A stretch of 64,000 nt of DNA from Rhizobium rhododendri (GTDB lineage Bacteria; Pseudomonadota; Alphaproteobacteria; Rhizobiales; Rhizobiaceae): the NCBI RefSeq assembly GCF_007000325.2, contig NZ_CP117267.1, positions 1,302,001 through 1,366,000 of the forward strand. The letters run 5' to 3'. Position numbers and translations under genes: made by a program. This document shows, one piece after another, positions 1 to 9,064 of the stretch (the first letter of the stretch is position 1; every line of letters starts with the position of its first letter). The notes beneath the pieces are model-generated. The model did not search any database, was not told where the DNA came from, and saw only the letters and a program-made list of their open reading frames with translations.

Positions 1-986
1 TTGTCGATCCCCACGCAACACCCGAATTGTCCGACCATCTCGTTCGTGACCTGCCATCGTTCCTGCGCCCTGGCGACGCCGTGGTGTTCAATGACACCCG
101 CGTCATCCCGGCCCAGCTCGAAGGCATTCGCCATCGCGACGGTGCGACCAGCCAGCAGGTTTCAGCCACGCTTCACATGCGGATGTCGCCCGGCAGCTGG
201 AAGGCTTTTGCCAAGCCGGGAAAGCGCATCAAGACCAGCGACCGCATCCAGTTCGGCAGCGAAACCGCCGAGATCGCCCTTGAGGCAACTGTCGGCGAGA
301 AAGGCGAGGGCGGGGAAATCACCCTGCATTTCGATCTCTCCGGTCCGGAGCTGGATGCAGCGATAGCTGCCGTCGGCCACATCCCGCTGCCTCCCTATAT
401 CGCCGCCAAGCGTCACGAGGACGAGCGCGACAGTACCGACTACCAGACGATCTATGCCCGGGAAAAAGGCGCCGTTGCGGCACCCACGGCCGGGCTGCAT
501 TTTACCCCGGAGCTGTTCGATGCCCTGGACCGGATGGGCGTCGAGCGGCATTTCGTGACGCTGCACGTCGGCGCCGGAACGTTCCTGCCGGTCAAGGTCG
601 ACGATACCGAAGACCACAAGATGCATCAGGAGATCGGCCATGTCAGCGCCGCGACGGCTGAAGCGCTGAATGCGGTCAAGGCGCGGGGTGGGCGGATCGT
701 CTGCGTCGGTACGACATCGCTGCGGCTGATCGAGAGCGCGGCTACAGACGATGGCATCATCGATCCGTGGTCCGGGCCGACGGGCATTTTCATCACCCCC
801 GGCTACCGCTTCAAGTCGGTCGATATCCTAATGACCAATTTTCACCTGCCGCGCTCGACGCTGTTCATGCTGGTCTCCGCTTTTGCCGGCTTCGAGACGA
901 TGCACGCGGCCTACGCCCATGCTATCGGCACCGGCTACCGTTTCTATTCCTATGGCGATGCCAGCCTCCTGTTCCGGAAAGACTAG
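1..986 (+). CDS. queA: S-adenosylmethionine:tRNA ribosyltransferase-isomerase, 5' end cut by window
   Basis: QueA transfers and isomerises the ribosyl moiety of S-adenosylmethionine onto preQ1 in the tRNA wobble position, giving epoxyqueuosine. The reading frame is open from base 3 with [14 protein letters not shown], the usual rhizobial QueA context, so the true start lies upstream of the window; an in-frame TTG at 27 is not the real start. Typical QueA segments are visible: [15 protein letters not shown] near the start, [27 protein letters not shown] and the C-terminal [19 protein letters not shown]. The stop codon directly abuts the tgt start codon, so the two queuosine genes are co-transcribed. 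Family call is secure; only the N-terminus is missing. Confidence 0.95.
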   Translation, partial: VDPHATPELSDHLVRDLPSFLRPGDAVVFNDTRVIPAQLEGIRHRDGATSQQVSATLHMRMSPGSWKAFAKPGKRIKTSDRIQFGSETAEIALEATVGEKGEGGEITLHFDLSGPELDAAIAAVGHIPLPPYIAAKRHEDERDSTDYQTIYAREKGAVAAPTAGLHFTPELFDALDRMGVERHFVTLHVGAGTFLPVKVDDTEDHKMHQEIGHVSAATAEALNAVKARGGRIVCVGTTSLRLIESAATDDGIIDPWSGPTGIFITPGYRFKSVDILMTNFHLPRSTLFMLVSAFAGFETMHAAYAHAIGTGYRFYSYGDASLLFRKD

Positions 987-2117
987 ATGAGCCAGACCTT
1001 TCAGTTCCAGTTGAAGAAGACCGATGCGGGCGCCCGTCTCGGTGAAGTATCGATGCCACGCGGTTCGATACGCACACCGGCCTTCATGCCGGTCGGCACC
1101 GTCGGCACGGTCAAGGCGATGTATCTCGACCAAGTGCGCGACAGCGGCGCCGATATCATCCTCGGCAACACCTACCACCTGATGCTGCGTCCGGGCGCGG
1201 AGCGCGTCGCCCGCCTTGGCGGCCTGCACGAATTGATCCGCTGGCCTTATCCAATCCTTACCGATTCCGGCGGCTTCCAGGTGATGTCGCTGTCGGGGCT
1301 GCGCAAGCTCGACGAGCAGGGGGTCACCTTCAAGTCCCACGTCGACGGCAGTACGCATTACATGTCGCCGGAGCGCTCGATCGAGATCCAGGGCCTGCTG
1401 GACAGCGACATCCAGATGCAGCTCGATGAGTGCGTGGCGCTGCCGTGCGAGCCGAAAGAGATCCAGCGCGCCATGGAAATGTCGCTGCGCTGGGCGGAAC
1501 GCTGCAGGGTGGCGTTCGGCGAACAGCCCGGCAAGGCGATGTTCGGCATCGTCCAGGGCGGTGACATTCCCGATCTTCGCATCCGCTCGGCGCAAGGGCT
1601 GACCCAGCTGGACCTCAAGGGTTATGCCATCGGCGGCCTCGCCGTCGGCGAGCCGCAGGACGTCATGCTGAAGATGCTGGAGACGACCTTGCCGGTGTTG
1701 CCGACGGACCGGCCACGCTATCTGATGGGTGTCGGTACGCCTGACGATATCCTGAAGTCGGTGGCACGCGGCATCGACATGTTCGACTGCGTCATGCCGA
1801 CCCGCTCCGGCCGCCACGGCCTCGCCTTTACCCGGCGGGGTAAGGTGAACCTGCGCAACGCACGCCATGCGGAAGATATGCGCCCGCTCGACGAACAATC
1901 GAATTGCCCGGCATCGCGCGACTATTCCCGCGCCTACCTGCACCACCTGACGCGCACCGGCGAAGCGCTGGGCGGCATGCTGTTGTCATGGCACAATCTC
2001 GCCTACTACCAGGAACTGATGCAGGGTATCCGCCAGTCGATCGAGGAGGGCCGCTTTGCCGATTTCATGGCGGAAACGCAGGAGAACTGGGCCAAGGGCG
2101 ACCTCGAGCGGATCTGA
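987..2117 (+). CDS. tgt: tRNA-guanine transglycosylase
   Basis: TGT exchanges the wobble guanine of GUN-anticodon tRNAs for preQ1, the step before QueA. The protein is 376 residues, normal bacterial length, and carries the substrate loop [11 protein letters not shown], the GGLAVGE motif and [14 protein letters not shown]. The structural zinc site is unusual: the family motif C-x-C-x2-C appears here as S305-x-C307-x2-S310 (SNCPAS), while the fourth ligand, a histidine at about residue 336 (SWHNLAYY), is kept. This may be a lineage feature of rhizobial TGTs. ATG follows the queA stop with no gap. Confidence 0.96.
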   Translation: MSQTFQFQLKKTDAGARLGEVSMPRGSIRTPAFMPVGTVGTVKAMYLDQVRDSGADIILGNTYHLMLRPGAERVARLGGLHELIRWPYPILTDSGGFQVMSLSGLRKLDEQGVTFKSHVDGSTHYMSPERSIEIQGLLDSDIQMQLDECVALPCEPKEIQRAMEMSLRWAERCRVAFGEQPGKAMFGIVQGGDIPDLRIRSAQGLTQLDLKGYAIGGLAVGEPQDVMLKMLETTLPVLPTDRPRYLMGVGTPDDILKSVARGIDMFDCVMPTRSGRHGLAFTRRGKVNLRNARHAEDMRPLDEQSNCPASRDYSRAYLHHLTRTGEALGGMLLSWHNLAYYQELMQGIRQSIEEGRFADFMAETQENWAKGDLERI

Positions 2118-2120
2118 CGA

Positions 2121-2546
2121 TCAGATACCCTTGCTCGTCGTGTTCGGCACGATCTGCACGCCGTTGATCTTGTAGCCGCCGTCAGGCTGACGAGCCAGTT
2201 GGTAGATCGCCGACCAGTCCTGACCGTCGCGGCCGGTAATCAGCACTTCCTGGTAGAGAACGGCATCGTCGCTTTCCGATTTGCTGCGACCGAAGGCATA
2301 GTTACCGGGATGATAGACCGGCTGATAGCTCTTCTTCACCATGGCGAAGAAGGCGTCCTTGTCCGGAAATTTAGCGGCAATGCCCGGCGCTGCAAAAGAG
2401 TAGGCCGCGTCCGCATCGTCGTGAAGAAAGGCCTGTATCTGCTTCTCGATGACCTGCTGGGCCGCCAGCGCAGCATCCGCCGCCGAAGCAGGCGTAAGAC
2501 CCAGGCAAAAAAGGAAGGCGAGGAAAGCGTAAGGCAGCGTGCGCAT
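2121..2546 (-). CDS. secreted DUF4864-like protein
   Basis: A 141-residue protein with a clear signal peptide (about residues 1-22, ending ASAAD) followed by one small mixed alpha/beta domain. The order resembles the DUF4864 family: an N-terminal helix with QQVIEKQIQAFLHDDADAAYSFAAPGI, a middle segment FFAMVKKSYQPVY, and a C-terminal GQDWSAIYQLARQPDGGYKINGVQI strand pair. That fold is related to SnoaL/NTF2-like domains. It should act in the periplasm. The gene ends 4 bp from the tgt stop and faces it, so it is not part of the queA-tgt operon. No function is known. Confidence 0.75.
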   Translation of the reverse strand: MRTLPYAFLAFLFCLGLTPASAADAALAAQQVIEKQIQAFLHDDADAAYSFAAPGIAAKFPDKDAFFAMVKKSYQPVYHPGNYAFGRSKSESDDAVLYQEVLITGRDGQDWSAIYQLARQPDGGYKINGVQIVPNTTSKGI

Positions 2547-2750
2547 GCGAGGACCTCCTGTGGCGGAAGCCCATAGAATAGCGCGTTCAGCGAATTTTAA
2601 AAGGGAACATACGTCGTCGCTTATTTAGCTCGTTCGAGCAAAGTACATGCAGGCGATGGTGCTGTGCTTCGACATATTGATAGTAGTGAGAGTGACGGCT
2701 GACGCGAATGCAGGCCGTCACTCTTCAGTAACGTTTCGAGCTTGGGTGCC

Positions 2751-3113
2751 TTAGTTCTGGCAGTCCGAAACGATCACTCGGCAGTTCGGGCAATCTTGCA
2801 GCGCCTTCTTTTCGGCTTCGCGCTTGGTGTCGCCGTAGCCTATGCCGTAGTTGACCTTGTCGCCGACATAGGCGCCGCACGTCTCGAACCAGACGGCAAT
2901 TTCACAGCTGTCGTTGCCGGCTTCCTTGCAGGACTTCATCGCATCCCGCTCGGCTTCCTTGCGGGTCGAGCCCCAGCCCGTGCCATAGCCGACGTCGCTC
3001 GCCGATGTACCCTTGCTGTCGTTGACGGCGAAAGCGCCGAACGCGAATGCAGTGCTTGCCTGAACCGAAAGCAGAAGTGCGATCGATATGCCAAGTGCAG
3101 CTTTATAACCCAT
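2751..3113 (-). CDS. secreted DUF4189-like protein
   Basis: A 120-residue exported protein with a signal peptide of about 24 residues (ending TAFAFG). The mature part contains a small domain with two similar blocks, GYGTGWGSTRKEAERDAMKSC and GIGYGDTKREAEKKALQDC, typical of DUF4189. Conserved cysteines (five or six in the mature chain, including CKEAGNDSC and CPNCRVIVSDC) suggest disulfides in the periplasm. It stands alone between the DUF4864 gene and the symporter gene. Function unknown. Confidence 0.75.
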   Translation of the reverse strand: MGYKAALGISIALLLSVQASTAFAFGAFAVNDSKGTSASDVGYGTGWGSTRKEAERDAMKSCKEAGNDSCEIAVWFETCGAYVGDKVNYGIGYGDTKREAEKKALQDCPNCRVIVSDCQN

Positions 3114-3273
3114 GATGAACCCCTACAAAAATGGTAACCGCCCTCTCGCGGCGGGGTATCATAGCATCTCACGGGTCATGAAGAACCGAGCCTATACTTC
3201 CAGCGCAGCCCATTTTTGGTAGGATTTATTAACCTTATAGAGTTTGGAAATATAAAAATTTTCCTAAATTGCT

Positions 3274-4230
3274 TCAGGAAGCCGGAGAGATATCTGATTT
3301 TTCCTGTTCTGTTTGCCGTGAGAAGTAATTGGCAATCAATGCTCCGGAAATATTGTGCCACACGCTGAAGATCGCGCTCGGAACTGCGGCGATCGGCGAA
3401 AAATAAGCATTGGCAAGTGCTGCACCCAGTCCGCTGTTCTGCATGCCAACCTCGATGGCCAGTGCCTTGCGTTTCGGCAGCGAAAGTCCGAAGGCCTTGG
3501 CGGCGAAGAAGCCGAAAAGATAGCCCAGGCCGTTGTGGAGGACGACGACCGCAAAGATCAGCAGCCCTGACTGCGCGATTGCGCCCTTGCTGGCGCCAAC
3601 GACGGCACTGACAATCAGGACGATGCCGATGACGCTGACCAGCGGCAGCACCGGAATGGCCGCCCGTACGAGCGACGGGACAAACTTCTGGAACAGGAGC
3701 CCCAATGCCAGCGGCAGCAATATGACCTGGACGATGCTAAGAAACATCGCGACGGGATCGACCGGCAGGTATTGGCTGGCAAACATCCAGACCAGGAACG
3801 GCGTGACGATCGGTGCGGCCAGCGTCGTCACGCTTGTGCAGGCGACGCTGAGGGCGACATCGCCTTTCGCAAGATAGGTCATGACATTGCTGGACGTACC
3901 GCCCGGGCAGCAGCCGACGAGGATCACGCCTGCCGCGACCTCCGGCGGCATCGGGATGATGCGTGTCAGCAGAACTGCAAGTGCCGGCATGATGATGAAA
4001 TGCGCGAGGACACCGATTGCGACCTCCAGCGGACGCCTGACGAGCGCCTGGAAATCATCGAGCGAAAGCGTCAGGCCCATGCCGAACATGATGATGCCGA
4101 GCAGGATGACGATGTAGGGCGCAATCAGCTTGAACGTGTTTGGAAACAGAAATCCAAGGACCGCAAACAGGATGACCCAGAGGGCAAAGGTCCTGCCGAC
4201 GAATGCAGACAGCGATACGAGTGTTTTCAC
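3274..4230 (-). CDS. bile acid:sodium symporter (BASS) family protein
   Basis: A 318-residue inner-membrane protein with about nine to ten hydrophobic helices. It has the BASS-family segments [16 protein letters not shown] near residue 45, [29 protein letters not shown] around residue 100 (the crossover region that binds Na+ and substrate) and [16 protein letters not shown] near residue 265. The family imports organic anions such as pantoate, keto-acids or sulfonated compounds with sodium; the substrate cannot be read from the sequence. The start ATG at 4230 has a GGAGG-like site just upstream on the minus strand. Confidence 0.88.
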   Translation of the reverse strand: MKTLVSLSAFVGRTFALWVILFAVLGFLFPNTFKLIAPYIVILLGIIMFGMGLTLSLDDFQALVRRPLEVAIGVLAHFIIMPALAVLLTRIIPMPPEVAAGVILVGCCPGGTSSNVMTYLAKGDVALSVACTSVTTLAAPIVTPFLVWMFASQYLPVDPVAMFLSIVQVILLPLALGLLFQKFVPSLVRAAIPVLPLVSVIGIVLIVSAVVGASKGAIAQSGLLIFAVVVLHNGLGYLFGFFAAKAFGLSLPKRKALAIEVGMQNSGLGAALANAYFSPIAAVPSAIFSVWHNISGALIANYFSRQTEQEKSDISPAS

Positions 4231-4387
4231 GAGAAGCCTCCCAAATAGCAGGGTCTGGCTTTATCGGCCTGCCTCCGCCTGTCAAGGTCAGGCCTGGACG
4301 GGTTGGTTCTGAAGCAGCACCAGCGACAAATTATGGGCCAATCAAAGCTTCATGCACAAAGCGTGTGGAAGCGTTCAGATCCGGAAG

Positions 4388-4828
4388 TCAGTCGGGGACG
4401 TATTTGTTTTCGTAACGGACGCGGAAATTACGCCGGTGGAAATCCTCGCGGAAACAGATGAAGACCAGCTCAAGATCGCCATCGTCATGATTGTGACCGA
4501 GCAGGCTGAGGGCGATGACGACCGTGCCGCTGTAGCCCCGCGTCAGGCGGATGGCGGCATTGCGGATCTCGTTGGCTGTTACCGGGTCGCTCTCGGTCCG
4601 GCGATACACGAGCCAGAAAGGAGCGGTTTGTTTGGCTTCCGCAAGCGCAACGTCCACTTGGTCGCGGAATTCGCCGGTATGCCGTCCTCTTTCCGAAGCT
4701 GCTGCCCGCTCCATATCCTCGGTCATGACGTTCAGGTAGCCATCCCGGCCACTGCCGTCCAGGATCGTGGCTTCGACTTTCTCCAACGCCTTGTCTTCAC
4801 TTAACGCGGTCTTGAACAGGATCGCCAT
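4388..4828 (-). CDS. hypothetical protein, unrecognised
   Basis: A 146-residue soluble, acidic protein that I do not recognise. There is no signal peptide or membrane segment. It shows an N-terminal helix-strand region (TALSEDKALEKVEATILDG), a charged helix (DMERAAASERGRHTGEFRDQVDVALAEAKQ) and a C-terminal strand region. Codon use is typical of the neighbourhood, which supports it as a real gene. No good Shine-Dalgarno precedes the ATG, so translation may be weak or leaderless. It is divergent from the export cassette that follows. Confidence 0.55.
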   Translation of the reverse strand: MAILFKTALSEDKALEKVEATILDGSGRDGYLNVMTEDMERAAASERGRHTGEFRDQVDVALAEAKQTAPFWLVYRRTESDPVTANEIRNAAIRLTRGYSGTVVIALSLLGHNHDDGDLELVFICFREDFHRRNFRVRYENKYVPD

Positions 4829-4933
4829 CGAATCGCCTATACTGAATATACGGGGTCAAATTAGTCAGTCCTATGGACCTAGGCCACCGCGAAGCAGGAG
4901 GTCAGCCGCTCCGTGGACCTTATAAGGAATACA

Positions 4934-5590
4934 ATGGTTCTCGCAATGCAAGGTGTGAGCAAGTCCTACCAGACGGTCGAGGGACCACTGGAAGTGTTGC
5001 ATTCCATAGATCTCGGTCTGGACGCTGGCCGCAGCCTGGCACTCACGGGCGAATCGGGCAGCGGCAAGAGCACTTTGCTGCATCTCGCAGCCGGTCTCGA
5101 CAGCATCGATGCCGGCAGCATCGCCATCGCCGGCACGGATGTCACGCATCTGCGCGATGTCGGCCGCGCCGCGCTGCGCCGCACCGTGGTCGGTCTCGTG
5201 TTCCAGCAGTTCAATCTCATTCCCTCGCTCGACGTCGAAGCCAATCTTGCCTTCCACGCCCGTCTTGCCGGACGGCACGACACCGGCTGGCAGAAAGAGC
5301 TGACGGAGAGGCTGGGGCTGGCGGGCTTGCTGAAACGTTACCCGGAGCAACTCTCCGGCGGCCAGCAGCAGCGTGTTGCCATAGGTCGCACGCTGGCGGC
5401 ACGACCAAAGCTGGTGCTGGCCGACGAGCCTACCGGTAATCTGGATGAAGCGACGGGCGACGCGGTGCTTGACCTGATGCTGTCGCTGGTGGCCGAGACG
5501 GGCGCCGCGTTGCTGATGGTCACGCATTCGCTGCGCCTCGCCGAACGCCTCGATGCACGCATCCATCTGCGCTCGGGGCGGATCACCTGA
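4934..5590 (+). CDS. ABC transporter ATP-binding protein, LolD/AttE-like
   Basis: A single-domain ATPase of about 218 residues that would power the permease encoded next. Walker A is GESGSGKST, the Q-loop lies in VFQQFNLIPSL, the signature is LSGGQQQRVAIGRTLA, and Walker B is LVLADEPTGNLD with the H-loop MVTHSL. This is the LolD/MacB/FtsE subgroup. I prefer the ATG at 4934, preceded by AAGGA; an in-frame GTG at 4913 behind AGGAGGT would add seven residues. The stop overlaps the permease ATG (TGATG), so translation is coupled. With the third gene it resembles the AttE component of the AttEFGH system. Confidence 0.9.
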   Translation: MVLAMQGVSKSYQTVEGPLEVLHSIDLGLDAGRSLALTGESGSGKSTLLHLAAGLDSIDAGSIAIAGTDVTHLRDVGRAALRRTVVGLVFQQFNLIPSLDVEANLAFHARLAGRHDTGWQKELTERLGLAGLLKRYPEQLSGGQQQRVAIGRTLAARPKLVLADEPTGNLDEATGDAVLDLMLSLVAETGAALLMVTHSLRLAERLDARIHLRSGRIT

Positions 5591-7998
5591 TGCTGGCAGT
5601 CAGCCTCTCCGCGCTTCTGTCCCACTGGCGCCGCCGACCGATGCAACTGGCCATGCTGCTGCTCGGCCTCTCCCTGGCCACGGCCTTGTGGTCAGGCGTG
5701 CAGGCGATCAACGCCGAAGCCCGTGCCAGCTATGACCGAGCGGCAGCCATGCTCGGCCAGGACCGGTTGCAGCAGATCGTCTCCGCCGATGGCGAACTGA
5801 TACCGCAGTCCGATTTCGTCGCTCTCCGGCGTGCCGGCTGGCTGGTCTCTCCCGTCATCGAGGGCGACCTCCGGTTCGGTACCGTCAGGATACACGTCAT
5901 AGGCCTCGATCCGGTCAGCCTTCCCGCAGAGGCGCAACAGGTGAACGTCAGCGCAGGTAATGATATCCTGAGCTTCATCACGCCACCGGGCCGCATGTAT
6001 GTCTCGCCGGCCACTGCCACGCAATTGGCCGGCCAGCTGACGCCGCCGCTGGAGAAGGCCGATGGCCTGCCGCCCGGAACGGCGCTTGCCGACATCGGCA
6101 TCGCCCAATCCCTTCTGGACAAACACGGACAGGTCAGCCGACTGATCCTCGACCCCCACCAGCCGGCCGGGCTCGCACCGCTGGCGTCGATAGCACCAGG
6201 TCTCGTCATTCACGCGCCGGACCCGCAGGGCGACCTCGTCCGGCTGACCGACAGCTTCCATCTCAACCTGACCGCCTTCGGACTGCTGGCCTTCGCCGTC
6301 GGGCTGTTCATCGTCTACTCGGCTATCGGTCTTGCCTTCGAGCAGCGTCGCCAGACATTCCGGACGCTCCGGTCTCTGGGCCTGTCCGCCCGGGCCTTGA
6401 TCGGACTGTTGCTGGCGGAATTGCTCATCCTCGCCCTGGTTGCCGGGCTTGGCGGGGTGGTGCTCGGTTATTTCGTTGCATCCGCCCTTTTGCCGGATGT
6501 GGCTGCCACATTACAGGGGCTCTATGGTGCCGCAGTGCCGGGCACGCTGACGTTGCGGCCGGAGTGGTGGGCTACGGGTATGGCCATTGCCGTCCTCGGC
6601 ACCCTCGTGTCGTCGGCACAGAGCCTCTGGCAGGTCTGGAGACTGCCATTGCTGGCGCCCGCGCAGCCGCGCGCCTGGGCGAGGGCGTCGGAGGCAGCCC
6701 TCCGGGTCCAGTCGGGTCTGGCGCTCGGTTTTTTCGCGGTCGGTCTGACGCTGGCGTTCTGGGGCTCCGGTCTGGTGGCCGGGTTTGCGGTTTTGGCCGG
6801 CCTGCTGCTCGGCTCGGCGCTGCTTTTGCCCGTGGTCATGACCTTGATGCTGTCGGTCATGCAGCGCCTGGCACGCGGTCCCCTGACGCAATGGTTCTGG
6901 GCCGATACCCGCCAGCAACTGCCCGGACTTTCCCTGGCGCTGATGGCGCTGCTGCTGGCCCTGTCAGCGAATGTCGGCGTCGGCACGATGGTCGCGAGTT
7001 TTCGCCTGACCTTCATCGGCTGGCTCGATCAGCGGCTGGCAGCCGAACTCTACGTCACCGCCCGCAACGAGGGCGAGGCATCGGCCTTGCGCACATGGCT
7101 CGCCCCCCGCGTCGATGCCGTGCTGCCGATCTGGAATGTCGAAGGTACCGTCGCCGGTCGCCCGGCGCAGGTCTTCGGCGTCGCCAACGACCGTATATAC
7201 CGGGACAACTGGCCGATGCTGCAGGCCGTCCCCGGCGTCTGGGACCGGATCGCTGCAGGAAATGCCGCGCTGATCAACGAGCAGATGTCGCGCCGCGAGA
7301 AACTCAGGGTCGGCGACCCCCTGGTCCTGCCGGGCAACTGGAAGACCACCATCGTCGGCGTCTATTCCGACTATGGCAATCCGATCGGTCAAGCCATTGT
7401 CGGTATCGATGCGCTGACGACCCACTATCCGAACGTGTCTCGGCTCCGTTACGGGCTGCGTCTCGACCCGGCCAAGACCCCGGCGCTTGTCGAAGCCTTG
7501 GAGGCACAGTTTCACCTGCCGTCGCAGAACGTCGTCGACCAGGCGAGCATCAAAGCCAAGTCGCTGGAGATCTTCGAAAAGACATTTGCCGTCACCGGCG
7601 CCCTCAATGTGTTGACGCTCGGTGTCGCCGGTCTCGCGATGTTTGCCAGTCTCATGACCCTGTCAGGCATGCGCTTGTCGCTGATCGCGCCGGTCTGGGC
7701 TATGGGGCTGACCCGTCGCCATCTAGTGGCGCTCGAAGTGGCGCGCACCATGGTGCTGGCGGCACTTACCCTCCTTGCGGCGCTGCCGGTCGGTATCGGT
7801 CTTGCCTGGGTGTTACTTGCGATCGTCAACGTCGAGGCATTCGGCTGGCGCCTGCCGATGCACCTGTTTCCCTCGGACTGGCTGCGGCTGGCTGTCTTTG
7901 CGCTGGTTGCAGCGTTGCTGGCGGCGCTCATCCCCCTCCGCCGACTGGCGACGGTTTCGCCGTCCGATCTGCTGAAGGTTTTCGCCAATGAGCGTTAG
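5590..7998 (+). CDS. FtsX-like ABC transporter permease, AttFG-like
   Basis: An 802-residue inner-membrane protein. It has an N-terminal helix (about residues 18-36), a large periplasmic domain, three helices around residues 215-345, further helices around 370-470, a second periplasmic domain, and three C-terminal helices (about 670-795). This duplicated FtsX arrangement fits one polypeptide containing both halves of the permease. MacB/LolCE-type systems extrude lipoproteins or peptides mechanically instead of forming an import channel. It overlaps the ATPase gene by 1 nt and the downstream secreted-protein gene by 11 nt, so all three form one transcriptional unit. Confidence 0.88.
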   Translation: MLAVSLSALLSHWRRRPMQLAMLLLGLSLATALWSGVQAINAEARASYDRAAAMLGQDRLQQIVSADGELIPQSDFVALRRAGWLVSPVIEGDLRFGTVRIHVIGLDPVSLPAEAQQVNVSAGNDILSFITPPGRMYVSPATATQLAGQLTPPLEKADGLPPGTALADIGIAQSLLDKHGQVSRLILDPHQPAGLAPLASIAPGLVIHAPDPQGDLVRLTDSFHLNLTAFGLLAFAVGLFIVYSAIGLAFEQRRQTFRTLRSLGLSARALIGLLLAELLILALVAGLGGVVLGYFVASALLPDVAATLQGLYGAAVPGTLTLRPEWWATGMAIAVLGTLVSSAQSLWQVWRLPLLAPAQPRAWARASEAALRVQSGLALGFFAVGLTLAFWGSGLVAGFAVLAGLLLGSALLLPVVMTLMLSVMQRLARGPLTQWFWADTRQQLPGLSLALMALLLALSANVGVGTMVASFRLTFIGWLDQRLAAELYVTARNEGEASALRTWLAPRVDAVLPIWNVEGTVAGRPAQVFGVANDRIYRDNWPMLQAVPGVWDRIAAGNAALINEQMSRREKLRVGDPLVLPGNWKTTIVGVYSDYGNPIGQAIVGIDALTTHYPNVSRLRYGLRLDPAKTPALVEALEAQFHLPSQNVVDQASIKAKSLEIFEKTFAVTGALNVLTLGVAGLAMFASLMTLSGMRLSLIAPVWAMGLTRRHLVALEVARTMVLAALTLLAALPVGIGLAWVLLAIVNVEAFGWRLPMHLFPSDWLRLAVFALVAALLAALIPLRRLATVSPSDLLKVFANER

Positions 7999-9064
7999 AG
8001 CATTGCTGTTTTGCATCGCACTCGCCGTCGGTTTTCAAGGCGGGATGGTCAACGCCCAGGGGTTCGCCGGTCTCGGCACCAGTGCCGATGGCTTCGCCGT
8101 CCCCAAACCAGGTGTGCCCTTCAGCTTTCCGGCAGACCATGGCCCGCATCCGGACTACCGCATCGAGTGGTGGTACCTGACCGCCGATCTCAGGGGGGCG
8201 GATGGAAAGGACTACGGCGTGCAGTGGACGCTGTTCCGCTCGGCGCTGTCGCCCGGCGCGAAGGCGAACTGGTCCAGTCCGCAGATCTGGATGGGCAACG
8301 CCGCCGTGACCACGCCGACGCAGCATTTCGTCGCCGAAAAGTTTTCGCGCGATGGTTCAGGCGCTGCCGGGGTCACGGCGACGCCTTTTGCGGCGTGGAT
8401 CGACGACTGGCAGATGAAGACGCGTCCGGATAAACCGGCAGGTGGCGACGCGCTGTCCCACATCGATCTCACTGCCACCGGTGCAAGTTTTCGCTACGAT
8501 CTCACTCTCGACGCGAAAGGTCCCATCTTGGCGCAGGGCGATGGCGGCTATTCGGTGAAATCGGCCGGCGGTCAGGCAAGCGAATACTATTCGCAGCCGT
8601 TCTACGCGGCAAAGGGCACGCTGAAACTGCCGGGTGGCGATGTCGCCGTGACCGGGGATGCGTGGCTCGATCGGGAGTGGTCGTCGCAGCCGCTTTCGGC
8701 CGACCAGAAGGGCTGGGACTGGTTTTCGCTGCATCTCGAAAACGGTGAAAAGCTGATGGGTTTCCGGCTGCGCGACAGCGGCGCGGGTTTCACCTCGGCC
8801 ACCTGGATTGCCGCCGATGGCAAGCCGACGCCGTTACCCAAAGGCGCCCTGACCATGACGCCGCTCAAGACAACGAACGTCTCAGGCCACACCGTGCCGA
8901 CCGAATGGCGCCTGGATATCCCGGCCCGCAATTTCAGTGTGACGACCAGCCCGCTGAATGCGCAGGCCTGGATGGCAACGCGCTTTCCATACTGGGAAGG
9001 GCCGATCAGCTTCCAGGGAACGCAAAAGGGCCGCGGTTATCTCGAAATGACCGGTTACGACTAG
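7988..9064 (+). CDS. secreted lipocalin-like hydrolase, AttH/CrtC family
   Basis: A 358-residue exported protein with a signal peptide (about residues 1-21, ending VNAQG). The N-terminal half has FPADHGPHPDYRIEWWYLTA and the later block DAWLDREWSSQPL, hallmarks of the AttH/CrtC family (COG5621, carotenoid 1,2-hydratase-like lipocalin fold). AttH is the extracytoplasmic partner of AttEFGH ABC systems, and the overlap with the permease gene supports that role. The real substrate is unknown. Its stop codon shares the palindrome CTAG with the stop of the convergent AI-2E gene. Confidence 0.85.
   Translation: MSVRALLFCIALAVGFQGGMVNAQGFAGLGTSADGFAVPKPGVPFSFPADHGPHPDYRIEWWYLTADLRGADGKDYGVQWTLFRSALSPGAKANWSSPQIWMGNAAVTTPTQHFVAEKFSRDGSGAAGVTATPFAAWIDDWQMKTRPDKPAGGDALSHIDLTATGASFRYDLTLDAKGPILAQGDGGYSVKSAGGQASEYYSQPFYAAKGTLKLPGGDVAVTGDAWLDREWSSQPLSADQKGWDWFSLHLENGEKLMGFRLRDSGAGFTSATWIAADGKPTPLPKGALTMTPLKTTNVSGHTVPTEWRLDIPARNFSVTTSPLNAQAWMATRFPYWEGPISFQGTQKGRGYLEMTGYD

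Noticed and set aside
6564..7991. 475-codon plus-strand frame inside the FtsX-like permease gene
   Set aside because: Out-of-frame shadow with a strongly Arg/Ala-rich composition and no motifs; the permease frame explains the region fully.
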